A stretch of DNA of 30,961 nucleotides, from assembly GCA_000934455.1 (NCBI GenBank), contig KN884906.1, positions 26,684-57,644 of the forward strand. Direction: 5' to 3'. Position numbers and translations under genes: made by a program. The DNA is from Apostichopus parvimensis (taxonomy: Eukaryota; Echinodermata; Holothuroidea; Aspidochirotida; Stichopodidae). Each line of letters starts with the position of its first letter. Position 1 is the stretch's first letter. Of the stretch, positions 1 to 10,038 are shown piece after piece. Below the pieces are notes generated by a model, which did no database searches, was not told the origin of the DNA, and saw nothing but the letters and a program-made list of their open reading frames with translations.

Positions 1-700
1 TAAACACCATTATGATACAATGCATCTAGATTGACAAATACCAATCAATATATCTAGACCGGTAATACGATACATCTAGAACCGTTGAAAGCAATGTGAT
101 GAAACAAACCAAAATAACTAATGATGGTTAACCTATGCTTAAAAAACAATATAGTTAATCTTACTTAAGAAAAATTTAACATAAACGATGTACCTCTAAA
201 ACACGACATCACAGTATCCCCAACACCAATAGGAATAGATCCATAACTTCTTAAACACCTACACTATATCTAGAATCAATAAAATGAAAACCTAATATTA
301 GAATAAGAAACCACTCAAAGGGATATGTACAGAACCGAGGAAAGAAGTAATAGCACATTTGGAATCCAAAAGAATAGTCATAGTAAAATCTATCCTACGG
401 AAAGATCTATACTTTGAAATCTCTTTCAACTTATTGGCTAATCAGACGATCACAAATGCTGAATGATTTTATAAAAAATATACTAAAACACCAAACGATT
501 ATCTATAGAGCCTACTCAAAATACGGTACCGGAACTTAAAATGATATTTCCATAACCATGGAAACATTTACAAACCCTTAACTATTATATAGGAAAATAC
601 AGCCACAATAAACAAAAAACTTGTAATCGTCAAGTGTAAGTATTCTACTATTTGGATCTGTTTCTAAAGGTATATTCATATTAAATGCTATTATCTTGTC
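1..700. repeat. Direct repeat, left copy of a pair at both window ends
   Basis: This AT-rich stretch is collinear with 29866-30690 in the same orientation. Shared landmarks in order are CACCATTATGATACAATGCAT, CAATATATCTAGACC, ACCGTTGAAAGCAATG, CTCTAAAACACGACATCAC, CACCAATAGGAA and AGAACCGAG, and later GTCATGTG. The copies differ by many substitutions and short indels, so they are old. No coding capacity is visible. The homology is already present at base 1 and may continue beyond the window. It could be a dispersed repeat or the edge of a large segmental duplication. Confidence 0.8.
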
Positions 701-1052
701 ATGTGAAATACTTAATTTCGAAGTGTTGGTTTCCATTATTTATAATTAAACAGTTGAATAATGTCGTGCAGCAGAGTTGCATTTTTCTATTATTTATATT
801 CGATTAAATAAATATAACTTCAGGTGACTATTGGTTTTTACTTTGTCTCTTGTAATTAATGTGGCCTTATAGAGTTGTCCAGAATATATTCGACTATCGT
901 TATGTATCAAACTTAGTTTTAGGACTTGGTTTATTAAAACTTAATATAGAAAGAAATTCAAGAATGGATAGACGATAAACTCTTCCTTTTTCATTCAAAT
1001 ACCGTGTAGGACAAATTTCTTTTCATTTCTGTCAAAGCTTACAAAACTCAAA
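701..1052. other. Non-coding AT-rich spacer
   Basis: I see no open reading frame of note, structural RNA or repeat that I can name in this stretch between the direct repeat and the U2-headed element. Confidence 0.5.
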
Positions 1053-1251
1053 ATCGTTTACATCATTGGCTAAGATCATGTGTAGTATCTGTTCTTTTCC
1101 CTTTCGAGGGGAATGGTGATGCACACCCGACGATGATCACACAGTCACAGTCTTGATGCAAGGGGACTGGGGCTGAGAGCGGATCAGTTGTTTGGTAGTT
1201 TGGTTTCGTGCCCAAGTTCTTTCCTGGGCGACTTTTCCTTATAAAAAAAAA
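1053..1251 (+). mobile_element. U2-snRNA-headed SINE-like element, copy 1
   Basis: From about 1066 the sequence TTGGCTAAGATCATGTG matches U2 snRNA, followed by the U2 branch-site recognition sequence GTAGTATCTGTT at 1082-1093. ATCG at 1053 may be the degenerate 5' terminus. After U2 position ~45 it leaves U2 and enters a body shared with copies at 8425-8598 and 26455-26648, with hairpins around the CAGTC...GACTG and CCCAAG...CTGGG segments. It ends in an A-rich run (1241-1251). I found no clear target-site duplication. The minus-strand reading frame covering it is an antisense shadow. The U2 head is seen directly; the SINE-like nature is inferred from the dispersed copies. Confidence 0.75.
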
Positions 1252-2029
1252 GCATTCACAATTATTAAGCATACTTGACGGCCTATATGAAAGTATAATT
1301 ATAGAGTCAAAGTTTATGACCTACTATATGTATGACTTTCTGAACCGTTCGCCTGATGTATAATTTATACATGCATGGTCTTCACTTGACCGTCTGTAGT
1401 ATGGTGCTTAATATTCTTTTCCTTTATTTTTGTGACAGCAAAGCAATTGATATTTCAATAAGGTATAATTATGAAACTTCTCCGAAAGATTAAACGTTGT
1501 ATTACAATTGCAATATTACAATTAATACTTTGTAAAAGAAAAGAAATAACTACACAATGCCAGTTGCGTATAAATAGAAACATTGTTCAAATCAGCATAT
1601 ATGAACTTTTATGAATAGGTGGTTTCGTTTAACGAATATGACACAGAATCACTTTATACTTTCACTTACCTAGGTATCAATAGACTATTGACACTAAGCA
1701 GTTTTTTACTTTCCCCTCTGTTAATAAATGATCGACGTTGTCTGTTTTTCTCTCTATCTCTCATATTCAAGTTAATAGTACACTCATATGTCAATGACTG
1801 GGTGGAGTACATGACACTGACGTTAGTTAACATGTTTTTACTTAGTCTAAAATGCTTCTTCTCTTCAAGCAGATCTAAAGTCCTTTAAAAATTACATCAG
1901 AGAGAAGTCTTCAATACACCCAAGTTTCAATCAAAATCAGTATGTGAACAATATTCAGAAGCTTTATTAACGCATGTTTCTCACTGATCAAAGATACTAA
2001 CAAAATAAACGTATCATTTGATACGGGTT
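1252..2029. other. Non-coding spacer
   Basis: AT-rich sequence. A plus-strand frame at 1619-1888 has no recognisable domain, starts without a supported promoter and resembles random AT-rich translation, so I do not call it a gene. No repeat or RNA gene is recognised. Confidence 0.4.
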
Positions 2030-2370
2030 CACTGTTTATACGTAAAATCTACCTTGGTCAATGTTTCATCTGGTATGACAGTCGGGAACTTAAATATAAA
2101 ATGCTATAAGGCAAGACACGATTCACTTTATACCACTTTACAATGAATATGTTGAACATTATATTGCCAACGTTCACAAGGTTATAGTCACATCCAAGCC
2201 CCTTATTTGATATACTTTCGAGAGAGGCGTAGTGATGACTGCTGCTCAACGTAATATGTACTCAATATTATGAAGCAATCAAAGCTGTTTATTATTCAAT
2301 TTATATGATTGTATCCTCGTGGACCCCAATACATCCGGCAACAATAAAGAAGATGTGTACTGTAGTGTTT
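2030..2370. repeat. Old duplicated non-coding segment, copy A
   Basis: This segment aligns loosely but collinearly with 11030-11345. Examples are TGCTATAAGGCAAGACA against TTGTAAGGCATGACA, and AATTTATATGATTGTATCCTCG against GATTTATATGATGTAGTTCTCG followed by GGACC in both. It lies beside Ig-exon relics, as its partner lies near the Ig copies at 10-12 kb. That suggests it was duplicated together with the Ig genes as intron or flanking sequence. No function is evident. Confidence 0.5.
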
Positions 2371-2784
2371 TTCCTTAACGAGGATTGCCATTAAATTCAT
2401 TTCAACATATATTCAACTGTTTGTAAGCGATTCGTTAACTTTCCGCAGACATATTCTGCAATGTCACTTTCCAGTTAAAAGTTAAGGATTGAAAAACCCA
2501 AATTCTAGATGAACAAAGGACAATTTCCGTTTTATTACTCTGCTTTGGTATCAAAGTAAATTATCCCACAACCCACATCCCAAATATCCCACAACCGAAA
2601 ACAGAAAACTATCTTTTCATCTGACAGTCGGTTCATCTTGACAAACAAATCCATTCAGTGCTCTCGGGAAAAGACATGATCAGGAACATTTCTACAAATA
2701 AACCGGGAAGAAGGGAAGGCTCCATAGTGAATTATGCCAGTTTACAAAAATCTTCAACTGCTTTTACACGCTGTATGTTAACTA

Positions 2785-2990
2785 CCGCAGATTAATGTTG
2801 CAGTGTCGCGTTCCTGTAGAATGTTTAGGGCTGGAAAACCTCCGTGTGAGTATCTACTTGAAATAAATAACGATTGAATCCATATCTGAAAAAAGCATCC
2901 CATCGTACACAAACGTACGGACAGATATGTCTCCGGTGTGACACAGCTCGGTAACATTCTACTCAAATCTAAGTACATCTATATGATAAT
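2785..2990 (-). pseudogene. Relic Ig-domain exon fragment
   Basis: The minus-strand reading contains SLFISSRYSHGGFPALNIL, which aligns with YLFQVEYSHRDYP and the FSILNL segment of the copy at 12051-12844. The ACCGGAGACATATC match upstream corresponds to the HTGDTF region. The signal peptide part and the second Ig domain are missing and the frame is broken. It is a decayed duplicate. Confidence 0.6.
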
Positions 2991-3339
2991 TATGAAGAAG
3001 AAATATCAGAGAAGGCATAAAACTTCTAATAAGAACAGATTGACCTTATAGTTGATAATCTTCACTATAAAAATATCAATTTTACAATGGCCCGTCCTGT
3101 TAAAAGGTTAGGATTGAACTACCCAAATTCGATTAATTATAATCTAAGTACTATATAATATTAATATGGAAAACAACCAAAGAACAAACTGTTGATCTGA
3201 TAGTTGGTCCTCCTTGACGGTACAAATATAAACATTTATCTGGGAAATGTCGTTACAGGAACAAAACAAACACTAAACCAGAAAAATGGAAAATCTGTTC
3301 ATTTTGAAATCTTAGTTTAATTAGAATTGAAAACAAATC

Positions 3340-3545
3340 ATGAACTTACGATGGATAATCTCCATGTGATGATTCTACTTGGAATGTATAACGCTTGAAT
3401 CTATTATACATATCCACAAACAGCTGATTGTACGCAATATTACGGCCAGATTTGTCTCCGGTGTGAGTCGTCCCCATGAGTTTGAACACTTATCGAAGTA
3501 CTATATAATACTTTTATGAAAAGGTAATATTTGTAAAGGCATCCT
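3340..3545 (-). pseudogene. Relic Ig-domain exon fragment
   Basis: The plus strand carries GATGGATAATCTCC, then a degenerate TTCTACTTGGAATG and CCGGTGTGAGTCG, then the GAAGTACTATATAATA AT-run marker, in the same order as the copy at 12.5-12.7 kb. The part from 3424 to 3540 is strikingly similar to 4470-4580, about 1.05 kb away, so the relics were themselves duplicated in tandem. No open frame survives. Confidence 0.6.
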
Positions 3546-3979
3546 ATAATACACAGAAAACACAGATACACAATCAGCATGCGAAAAGTTTCGCTAGCAG
3601 GAGCATTACGAAGAGGAAGACAGGAAAACCATCCATATTGATAGATTTCAGTTCGATGAATCATCTAATGTGTTCAAGTTGTGCGTTAGTAACAGAGAAT
3701 GAATTATTTTGTCTCATTTTCCACATGACTAGGCTTGAACCACATGAACGTTTGACTGATATTCTCCGTGTGAATATCTACTTGGAATAAAGAACGTTTG
3801 AAGTTATCATCCATATAGAAAGGAACATTTCATTTGTACACACAAATACGAACAGATATGTAGCCGCTCTGTGATGTTCAACTATAATCTAAGTACTATA
3901 TAATATTTATGGCAAATTTACATAAAGGCAAATTCTAGTTCAATCTATCTTCGACTCCTTTATACGATTGGCGTTCATG

Positions 3980-4335
3980 GCCACCCACAAATTATTGTTG
4001 CAGTGCTGCGTTCCTGTTTAAGGTTTTGGATTGGAAAAAACCAATATCATGACATTACAGTTGGTAATATCCTTGTGAGTATATACTTGAACAAAATAAA
4101 GATTTTATCCAGTATCCATATAGAAAAGTGTATCCCATTGTATATGTATGTAAGGACATATACATGTCTCCGGTTCAATTCTTGTCTGACTTTTGTGAAG
4201 CAGAAACATCAGAGAAGCATAGTAATGTCCTACAATCGAATAAGAACAGGTTGACCTGAAAGCTGGTTTATCTTGCCAATAAAAATATAAGTCAGGAATA
4301 CCAGGAACATGACGGAGAATGAAACAGAAAATAAG
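3980..4335 (-). pseudogene. Relic Ig-domain exon, fairly complete
   Basis: The minus-strand reading includes WQDKPAFRSTCSYSIVG, which aligns with CQDGPAMKSTDCYSVVG of the 12.8-kb copy just after its signal peptide. Downstream, the FQVEY and DAGTYH regions are recognisable only at nucleotide level (TTGTGAGTATATACTTGAA, GTTGCAGTGCTGCGTTCCTG). Several frameshifts separate the parts, so it cannot encode the domain. Confidence 0.6.
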
Positions 4336-4709
4336 GTAATAGGTCACTACATTTGCAAGAAATTACTTCGAAACATATTATTTCACATTTAAGCTGCGAG
4401 TTACAGCCGTTCCTGCAGACGACTAACTTTGCAATGTCGCGTTCCAGTTCCTTTCGTGTCTCCGATTGTACGCAACACTACGGTCAGATTTGTATCCGGA
4501 GTTAGTCATTCCCATGAGTTTCAACACTAATTCATTGCAAGTACTATATAATATATTTATGAAAAGGAAATATTTGAAAAGGTGGAGTGACATATACAAC
4601 CAAACAACATATTGTTGATATTTAGTAAAGCAATTGACAACAAGTCAAATCAGTATGCGGAAAATGTCGCTAGCATGGAAGTACAGTATGGTATTTAATC
4701 TCCCCTCCA

Positions 4710-5036
4710 AATCGCATAAAACATCGTCGCATTGTAGGATTGCAAATGTTCGATTGATAATCTCAGTGTAAGTATCTACTTGAATCTATGATCCATAGCG
4801 GAAAGAGCATCCTATTGTAGACAGAAGGAGGACAGATATGTTCTGGTCTGGGATATACCGGTGAAGTTCAGCTCTATTTTATATAATACTATATTATATT
4901 TATACGAAAAGGAAATATATAGAAAGACCAAGCTGTGCAAGGGAAAGACAAGCGAATAACAATATTTTGATCCGACAGTTGTTCCATCTTGATAATTTAA
5001 AAAAATTACAATCATTATTCTTGAAAAATAACGCAT
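4710..5036 (-). pseudogene. Relic Ig-domain exon, N-terminal half still open
   Basis: A 74-residue minus-strand frame from 5036 reads NYQDGTTVGSKYCYSLVF, then ISFSYKYNIVLYKIELNFTG, matching the N-terminal part of the Ig1 domain of the 12.8-kb and 19.9-kb copies. Here the stretch across the AT run stays in one frame, unlike those two copies. The frame stops soon after ELNFTG; the later FQVEY and DAGTYH segments survive only as degenerate DNA. Confidence 0.65.
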
Positions 5037-5160
5037 TACACGACAATTTCGAGGAATAAAATAGAAACTTTTAATTCCACGCTGTCAGTATATTGCTTTC
5101 TAGTTGAAATTTTGGGATTGAAAAAACGAACATTTATGGAAGAACGACGGATAATCTAAT

Positions 5161-5441
5161 GAATTCCCCCCCCCCCACATCTCCCACCACTCCCCCAAAC
5201 TGAGTAACGGATTGCCCAAGAACAAGAAAAATTCCGACAATTTAATTACTATTATTGGATACATACGTAACAACTTTTAGTTGAAGTAGTTTCCCAACTT
5301 TGAGACCAGGTCAAAATTTCGATTTTAAAATTGAAATTAAATTTTACAAATCCTACTATATTGTTAAAAGATTTGATGTCATCGTTGAGTTATTGATGTG
5401 TTAATTATATTCAATTCAAACGGGTGCTTTAAGCACATATA
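5161..5441. other. Non-coding spacer with a C-run
   Basis: A poly-C run follows GAATT at about 5166-5177, next to CCCACCACTCCCCC. The remainder is AT-rich. It lies downstream of the receptor tail exon on the minus strand. No gene or RNA is seen. Confidence 0.4.
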
Positions 5442-5462
5442 TTTATTTTATCGCATTTTATT
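5442..5462 (-). promoter_or_regulatory. Candidate polyadenylation signals of the receptor gene
   Basis: Two AATAAA hexamers on the minus strand (TTTATT at 5442-5447 and 5457-5462) lie 110-130 bp beyond the stop codon of the proposed tail exon at 5572. The position and AT-rich context suit the 3' end of a short 3' UTR. AATAAA is common by chance in sequence this AT-rich, so support is moderate. Confidence 0.45.
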
Positions 5463-5571
5463 TATAAGATATTATATTTAAAAGATAGTAATACTATATT
5501 TAATAGCCTAACAACCGAAAAGTTAAATTTAGCGAAAATGAATCAAATTAGGAATTGGAAGAAGTATGTTT

Positions 5572-5659
5572 TTATATATTTCGTTCATGGAAAAGTACGG
5601 TACTTTCTTTCTCTGCATAGGTGTCTAAGTTTTCATACACATTTGATTCCAGTGGGAAA
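5572..5659 (-). CDS. Putative terminal exon: cytoplasmic tail with Tyr motif
   Basis: Spliced to the transmembrane exon at 5891-5975, whose donor leaves two bases of a codon, this exon adds about 28 residues containing SNVYENLDTYAEKESTVLF and then a stop at 5572. YENL fits both a YxxL and a YxN pattern. If it is cytoplasmic and phosphorylated, it could dock SH2-domain proteins (Grb2-type adaptors bind pYxN). A second tyrosine six residues on (YAEK) does not complete a canonical ITAM. The acceptor (GCGAG before TTTCCC) keeps the phase but lacks a good pyrimidine tract, so the exact 5' border is uncertain. An upstream TTAAG acceptor would give a different short tail. PolyA signals follow at 5442-5462. 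Confidence 0.5.
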
Positions 5660-5811
5660 CTCGCAATGACATCAACTTACTTAACATGGGATAAAGTATG
5701 TTAATCATTTTGTACCTACCTATCTGTCTATACATTTCATATTTATTCTGGATAATCAACGCCATTTATTCCTATTTTAAAGGTTAAAAACGATACGTAG
5801 ACACAAGGCCT

Positions 5812-5847
5812 ACTATGAATGAAATTATGTGTAGTTTCATTCATAGT
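5812..5847. repeat. Perfect 13-bp inverted repeat in the intron
   Basis: ACTATGAATGAAA at 5812-5824 and its exact reverse complement TTTCATTCATAGT at 5835-5847 enclose a 10-base loop. It lies in the presumed intron between the transmembrane and tail exons. In transcript it could form a stable stem-loop; no function is shown. Confidence 0.7.
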
Positions 5848-5890
5848 TGAACTATATTTCTGTCGATCTATAACGTATTACTTTGCTTAC

Positions 5891-5975
5891 CTGTAGAAAT
5901 ATACGATGATTATCACAGACAGGACGAGTACTACAGCAATTACGATCATCACCAACTTAATTATGTTGTTCGTGT
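5891..5975 (-). CDS. Transmembrane exon of Ig receptor
   Basis: This 85-bp minus-strand exon is bounded by an acceptor (CTCTACAG before ACACGAAC) and a donor (TTCTACAG before GTAAGC). With one base from a phase-1 upstream exon it reads DTNNIIK, then LVMIVIAVVLVLSVIIIVYFY, a single strongly hydrophobic helix of about 21 residues followed by aromatic residues at the inner face. It is the only transmembrane exon I can find in the window. Its phase-1 acceptor matches the donors at 15393, 12051, 10039 and 19460. It is therefore the natural anchor for one or more of those ectodomains. The nearest upstream copy (10039-10435) is broken, so the partner could be the intact exon at 15393-16212, 9.4 kb away. 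Splicing is inferred. Confidence 0.65.
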
Positions 5976-7065
5976 CTGTAGAGATGACATTAAGATATAC
6001 AAATATGTTAATATCAGCAACCATATTACGTAAGTGGATTAAATTCACGGCAAATGGGTGAATGTTCTTCGACATGAAGTTTTTTTTTCATAAATAATAT
6101 TTGTTTGTGAAGTATATTTACTAACTTAATAAAATGTGATACATTAGATTGCTTTGCTTAGCTCTCAATTCAAGGTTTCGTCAAACATTATCATTTTGCA
6201 GTTAGTAGATATGTATCATCCAGTTTTCTTAAATGTTTTAAATGTTTTACATGGAAAAGGCTCACTTGATGATATTGATTATTATAGGGGTATGCTTCTT
6301 ACAAATCGTATATCTGCAGACAAAAATGCTCCATTTCCGACCCCTGGCTCATTCATCATGCACGCACACAACGTAAAATGAACCATTGAATAATCAATTC
6401 ATAAATTGTTACTCTCATAATCCGTTGAAATAAAACTCCACACGTTTCTAAAGAAACTTTACTTTACTCCCACACACAGTCACAAATATTACATGGTGAA
6501 CCTTACACTACATCACATCAGATGTTACCCTGTGGTACACATCGCCCCCCCCCCCCCCCCCTCCGCCCCACCCACCAAATGGAAACGTCGCATTTGATAT
6601 TCCGTTTGCCCTTAAGTACGTCGTTCAATGTGTCATCTATCGACTCTCTCCAGCAATTATGATGATTGCTTAACTTTGGGGCGCCCCAGTTACTGTTAAT
6701 TGAAAGAGCGATCTATCCCGCAACGCTAAGTTTTCTGGAGAAGAAAAGAATTAATTTGTCAATAGAGAATAACCACAAACCAAGTAAATGTTGAAATGTT
6801 GTTTACTCACAACGCTCTTACTTGGTCAAAAGAATGCAATCGATTTGAGGCAAAGTGACAGATCGTCTTTTATAGCTAATTGATATGAAACAAAAATCAC
6901 GTGACCAAATTGTGAGTTTTTCGTTTTGTGCTTGTTTAAATAAGTATTGAAATGCTTTAATATGTGTTAGAATTGTTTTAGAATTGTTAAACTAACTCTT
7001 GTAAACTAGAAAGCAATATTCCGCGAAAAAAATTACAATTTTTTATGGTTATGCTGATTAGAGCA
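5976..7065. other. Intronic or intergenic spacer with a long C-run
   Basis: If the shared-exon model holds, this lies in the intron upstream of the transmembrane exon. It contains a run of about 20 C at 6543-6562 followed by CCGCCCCACCC, which could form i-motif or G-quadruplex structures, and a GGGGCGCCCC palindrome near 6680. A 75-codon plus frame at 6154-6381 has no recognisable domain and is not called. Confidence 0.4.
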
Positions 7066-7469
7066 GAGTGGGACTGGCCATGAAGCAGATGACTTCACCA
7101 ATAAAAATGGGCGGTTGACAGTGCCATTTGCCCAAGCAAGGTAGTTTGTGTGTAAACGCGAGGAGCAGCAGGCAACGGGACCTGTTCTGCTTCAATTTAC
7201 AAAGGTGGAGGTCCAGGTGACCCCTGCGTGTTTGGTGCCGGTGCCGGTGAGTCCCATGCTGTTACTCCCCCTTCCACAGCCCTTGTGGAAATTCCTGTTG
7301 TCACTTACCCCTCCCCGACAATTGCGGATCCCCATATGGAATGGATTGGTTTTATGAGGTCGGGAGGCTAACCTGAAGGTCGGCATCAAATAAGGGAACG
7401 AACCCGCGTGAAACGGTTGGAGTCATCGTCATAGTCAAATGTGAGGGTGTTACATATTTCAATATTGTA

Positions 7470-8890
7470 AGTGTATTGATGTGGACTACGTTTGCCTTCA
7501 GGAAATTCGCATAACTGAAGAGAATGCCGATTATGTACCTATGGTTGGGGTGGTGGCCTTCATGCTTCCTTTGGTACGGTCTCATTCTGTGGTGCGGTCG
7601 TCCTGATTTCTCCACGTCTGAGTGGCCGTGCCATCAGGATTAAGACCGATCACGAAGGTCGCTTGGTATGCGTTCTGTTAAAATACCCACAGGGAAACGT
7701 TACCTTATGTACCGCTTACCCGCCTATTCAATCTTCTCCAGGGGAGGACTTTTTGAGACTCTGCCATCCTTTTACCTGGCAGTGCACCTTGTGTCGTGGT
7801 CGGAGATTTTAATTGGGAGGCCGAAGAGTTGATAGGCTTAATTATTCGCAATTTTTAAGTTTGCCTACCTTTCATTGTCAGTTGGATAGTTTCATATCGT
7901 ATCGTCGTTTGGTAGGTGTTTTGAGGTGTCTTAACCATAGAGGTCATAAATTATCTTGGGTAAGACCAAATGGGTCTGATGCTTACAGGGTTTCTAATTG
8001 CGATATTGCGATTATTGCCCGTATTCCGATAATGATGCTGTGGTAGCTAAGTTTATTCTTCCATCTTCCCTGTGGGAAGTGGATTTTGAAAAGTTAATTG
8101 TCATATCTTAGGGGAAAGACAGTTTCTCCATGGATTAGAATACAGGTACACGGAATGTTGTACCTTGAAGCAGGCCTTTATGTCTTTAACAGGCTGGTGG
8201 GAGGATGTCAAGTTGCGCATCATTCGATATGCTGTAGAGTACTGTGTAGCCAAAGCTCGTCGTCGAAGAGAGGATTTTTCAAACCTCTGCGCGAGTGTCA
8301 AACGTGGGGTTCCCTCCACTGATGCCGCTATATAAAAAAAAATACATTAATGCTAAATGCCATGGAGCTCACATAAAAATGCGTGGAAGCGGAGGATCAA
8401 CCATCATTTAGTTTTTACCGAACAGCCTTTTGGCTAAGATCATGTGTAGTATCTGTTACCTTTCGAGGGGAATGGTGATGCCCACCCGACGACGATCACA
8501 CAGTCCCGGTGCAAGGGGACTGGGGTTGAGAGCGGATTAGTCGTTCGTTAATTTGGTTTCGTGCCCAGGTTCTTTCCCGGGCGACTTTTTCTTAAAAATT
8601 ATCTCTTGACAAACGTGTTCAGCTGTCCGTAATACAAATAGGAATACCTTTTGTGATCCGGTAAGCATTATCTCCGTATACAGAGATTTTTAAAATAACC
8701 TCTTTTCACGAGACAATGTCAATGGTCAATTGGGTGCTAACTTTACGACAGCCGAACTTGGATGGCGTTGTCAAAAATGAAGAATGGCAAACCTCCCGGA
8801 TTGGACGGGCAACCTGGGGAATTTTACAGAACGTTTTGGTCGATCATCGGATCGAATATTAAGACCGTCTTTGCCAGCGCCTTCGAAATC
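7470..8890 (+). mobile_element. Broken L1/Tx1-like non-LTR retrotransposon (EN and RT start)
   Basis: Fragments of a LINE ORF2 read in order on the plus strand, in shifting frames. Around 7480-7530 VCLQE-type endonuclease sequence appears as QEIRITEENADY. WGGGLHASFGTVSFCGAVV and then LISPRLSGRAIRIKTDHEG and LVCVLLKYPQGNVTL follow. CVVVGDFNW near 7793-7820 is the catalytic GDFN motif of apurinic-type endonucleases, and LSWVRPNGSD lies near 7950-7980. The basic linker extends to ~8400. After a nested insertion, the first reverse transcriptase block reads ALSKMKNGKPPGLDG from 8763. The catalytic YxDD part of the RT is absent. Repeated frameshifts and stops show it is dead. Assignment to the L1/Tx1 group rests on motif recall and not on a search. 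A possible ORF1 remnant lies at 7066-7400, but I cannot confirm it. Confidence 0.8.
8425..8598 (+). mobile_element. U2-headed SINE-like element, copy 2, nested in LINE
   Basis: It starts at GCCTTTTGGCTAAG, corresponding to about base 13 of U2, so it is slightly 5' truncated. It contains the branch recognition sequence GTAGTATCTGTT at 8446-8457 and then the shared non-U2 body. The stem CAGTCCC/GGGACTG is intact; the 3' hairpin has CCCAGG against CCCGGG. It ends in CTTAAAAA. It interrupts the LINE between the endonuclease linker and the RT start, so it inserted after the LINE. No convincing target-site duplication is visible. Confidence 0.8.
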
Positions 8891-8910
8891 CGAGTACTCG
8901 AGTACTTCAG

Positions 8911-9180
8911 CCTCTGCTGGTCGGAGGGCGTACTTACTTTTTTTTGGGGGGGGGGGCTCGCTTGACTTGAGGTTTCTTTTTAAGATTGGGCTGGTTTGGT
9001 AGTGCCGTTTGGCCGTGACGTTTAGATTCCCGCAGGGCGGGTCACGTAAAAAGTACTCGAGCACTTCCTCCACGGCCAAACGGCACTACCCAACCATCCC
9101 ATTCTAACAAAGAAAACACAAGTCAAGCGAGCCAAAAAGTAAAATACAACATTCAAAAACCACAAAAGGACGACCAGCAC
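8911..9180. repeat. Inverted repeat built from LINE 3'-tail copies
   Basis: The left arm (8911-9018) runs from CTCTGCTGGTCG through GGCTCGCTTGACTTG to TAGTGCCGTTTGGCCGTG. The right arm (9072-9180) carries the same landmarks in reverse complement. The 53-bp centre holds the tail GATTCCCGCAGGGCGGGTCACG followed by AAAAAGTACTCGAGCACTTC. A related GAGTACTCGAGTACTTC lies at 8892-8908, just left of the left arm. The tail recurs at 29650-29685. The minus-strand 102-residue frame here is a by-product. The arrangement could come from a second LINE insertion in opposite orientation or from an inverted duplication during reverse transcription. Confidence 0.75.
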
Positions 9181-10038
9181 GCAGCAAAACTGTTAGATGT
9201 GCTGCAATGATAGTGCTTGAGATGACAGTGCCATGGATTTGGTTTCAAGCTTTTTGGATTATAAACATCCTACACAAACACTGACATTAAAAAAAAGTTT
9301 TAATATACAGCTTACTTTAAGTCAATATTTGTGACAAAAGCACCAAATTTACCCAATGTTAAGATAAAACGTTACATATCTTCGATCCATTTGCACAAAT
9401 ACACTGCCAATAATGGACAGCTAAAGTTTAGTTTATGATGTTTCCATATCATTTCTTTACCTATATTCTAATTATTTTGGGAGTAGTAGATCCCTTTAAA
9501 GCTGTGGTGAAACTTATTTGCATCTTCCCTCGTCCATCTCACAACAAACCCCACGAGAACCATCTGTTAGGTCACCACTTTTTACAATTTACGTCATGAG
9601 AATTACCATCAAGCTTATGTATTCTTAAAGGTTATCAAGAGTATCTTCTATATAGGCTCATATTTTAAATCCAGCTATGAATTCCGGGATGCCTTCTTTC
9701 ATTACAATTTTAGCGTACGCAATGACACCATGCTAAAAAAATAATGCTCCAGATCATGCAATTTGTAACATGTGACTACCCACAATTTGCTTAGGTTTTG
9801 CTCCCCTAAAATTTCACAGTCAATTTAATATCAATACATTGTACGTGTTTCTGTACGTTTGGGTTGTAAGGTTGCAAATAATATGTACAACAATGTGAAT
9901 AAGAAAGGTTGTGTCTTGAATGAGATTGTCTGCCAGCAATGTTTCTATAGGTCAGGCGTTTTTCTTTAAGATATATCTTTCCCGTTCAAATAACGTTCTT
10001 ACAATCTTCATAAAATACAAATATGAGTAATGACTTAC
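9181..10038. other. Non-coding spacer
   Basis: AT-rich sequence between the LINE debris and the truncated Ig copy. It would be intronic if the copies at 10-20 kb splice to the exon at 5891-5975. I see no gene, structural RNA or recognisable repeat. Confidence 0.4.

Larger units (their letters stand above)
2440..5160 (-). pseudogene. Array of decayed Ig-domain receptor exons
   Basis: At least five, perhaps eight, partial copies of the first Ig domain exon lie here in the same minus orientation as the intact genes at 12-20 kb. Three markers recur on the plus strand. GTGTGAGTATCTACTTGAA-like sequence, matching the FQVEYS region, occurs near 2847, 3360, 3766, 4068 and 4763. TGCAGTGTCGCGTTCCTG-like sequence, matching the DAGTYH region, occurs near 2456, 2798, 3080, 3990 and 4430. 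AAGTACTATATAATA followed by TTTATGAAAAGG, the AT-run region, occurs near 3130, 3500, 3892 and 4540. All are broken by stops and indels. They are gene-duplication relics and not functional exons. Confidence 0.75.

Noticed and set aside
4003-4254. 83-residue plus-strand open frame
   Set aside because: It is antisense to a relic Ig exon and has no domain of its own.
8771-9079. 102-residue minus-strand frame
   Set aside because: It is antisense to the LINE RT start and spans the G-run and inverted-repeat tail; no domain is seen.
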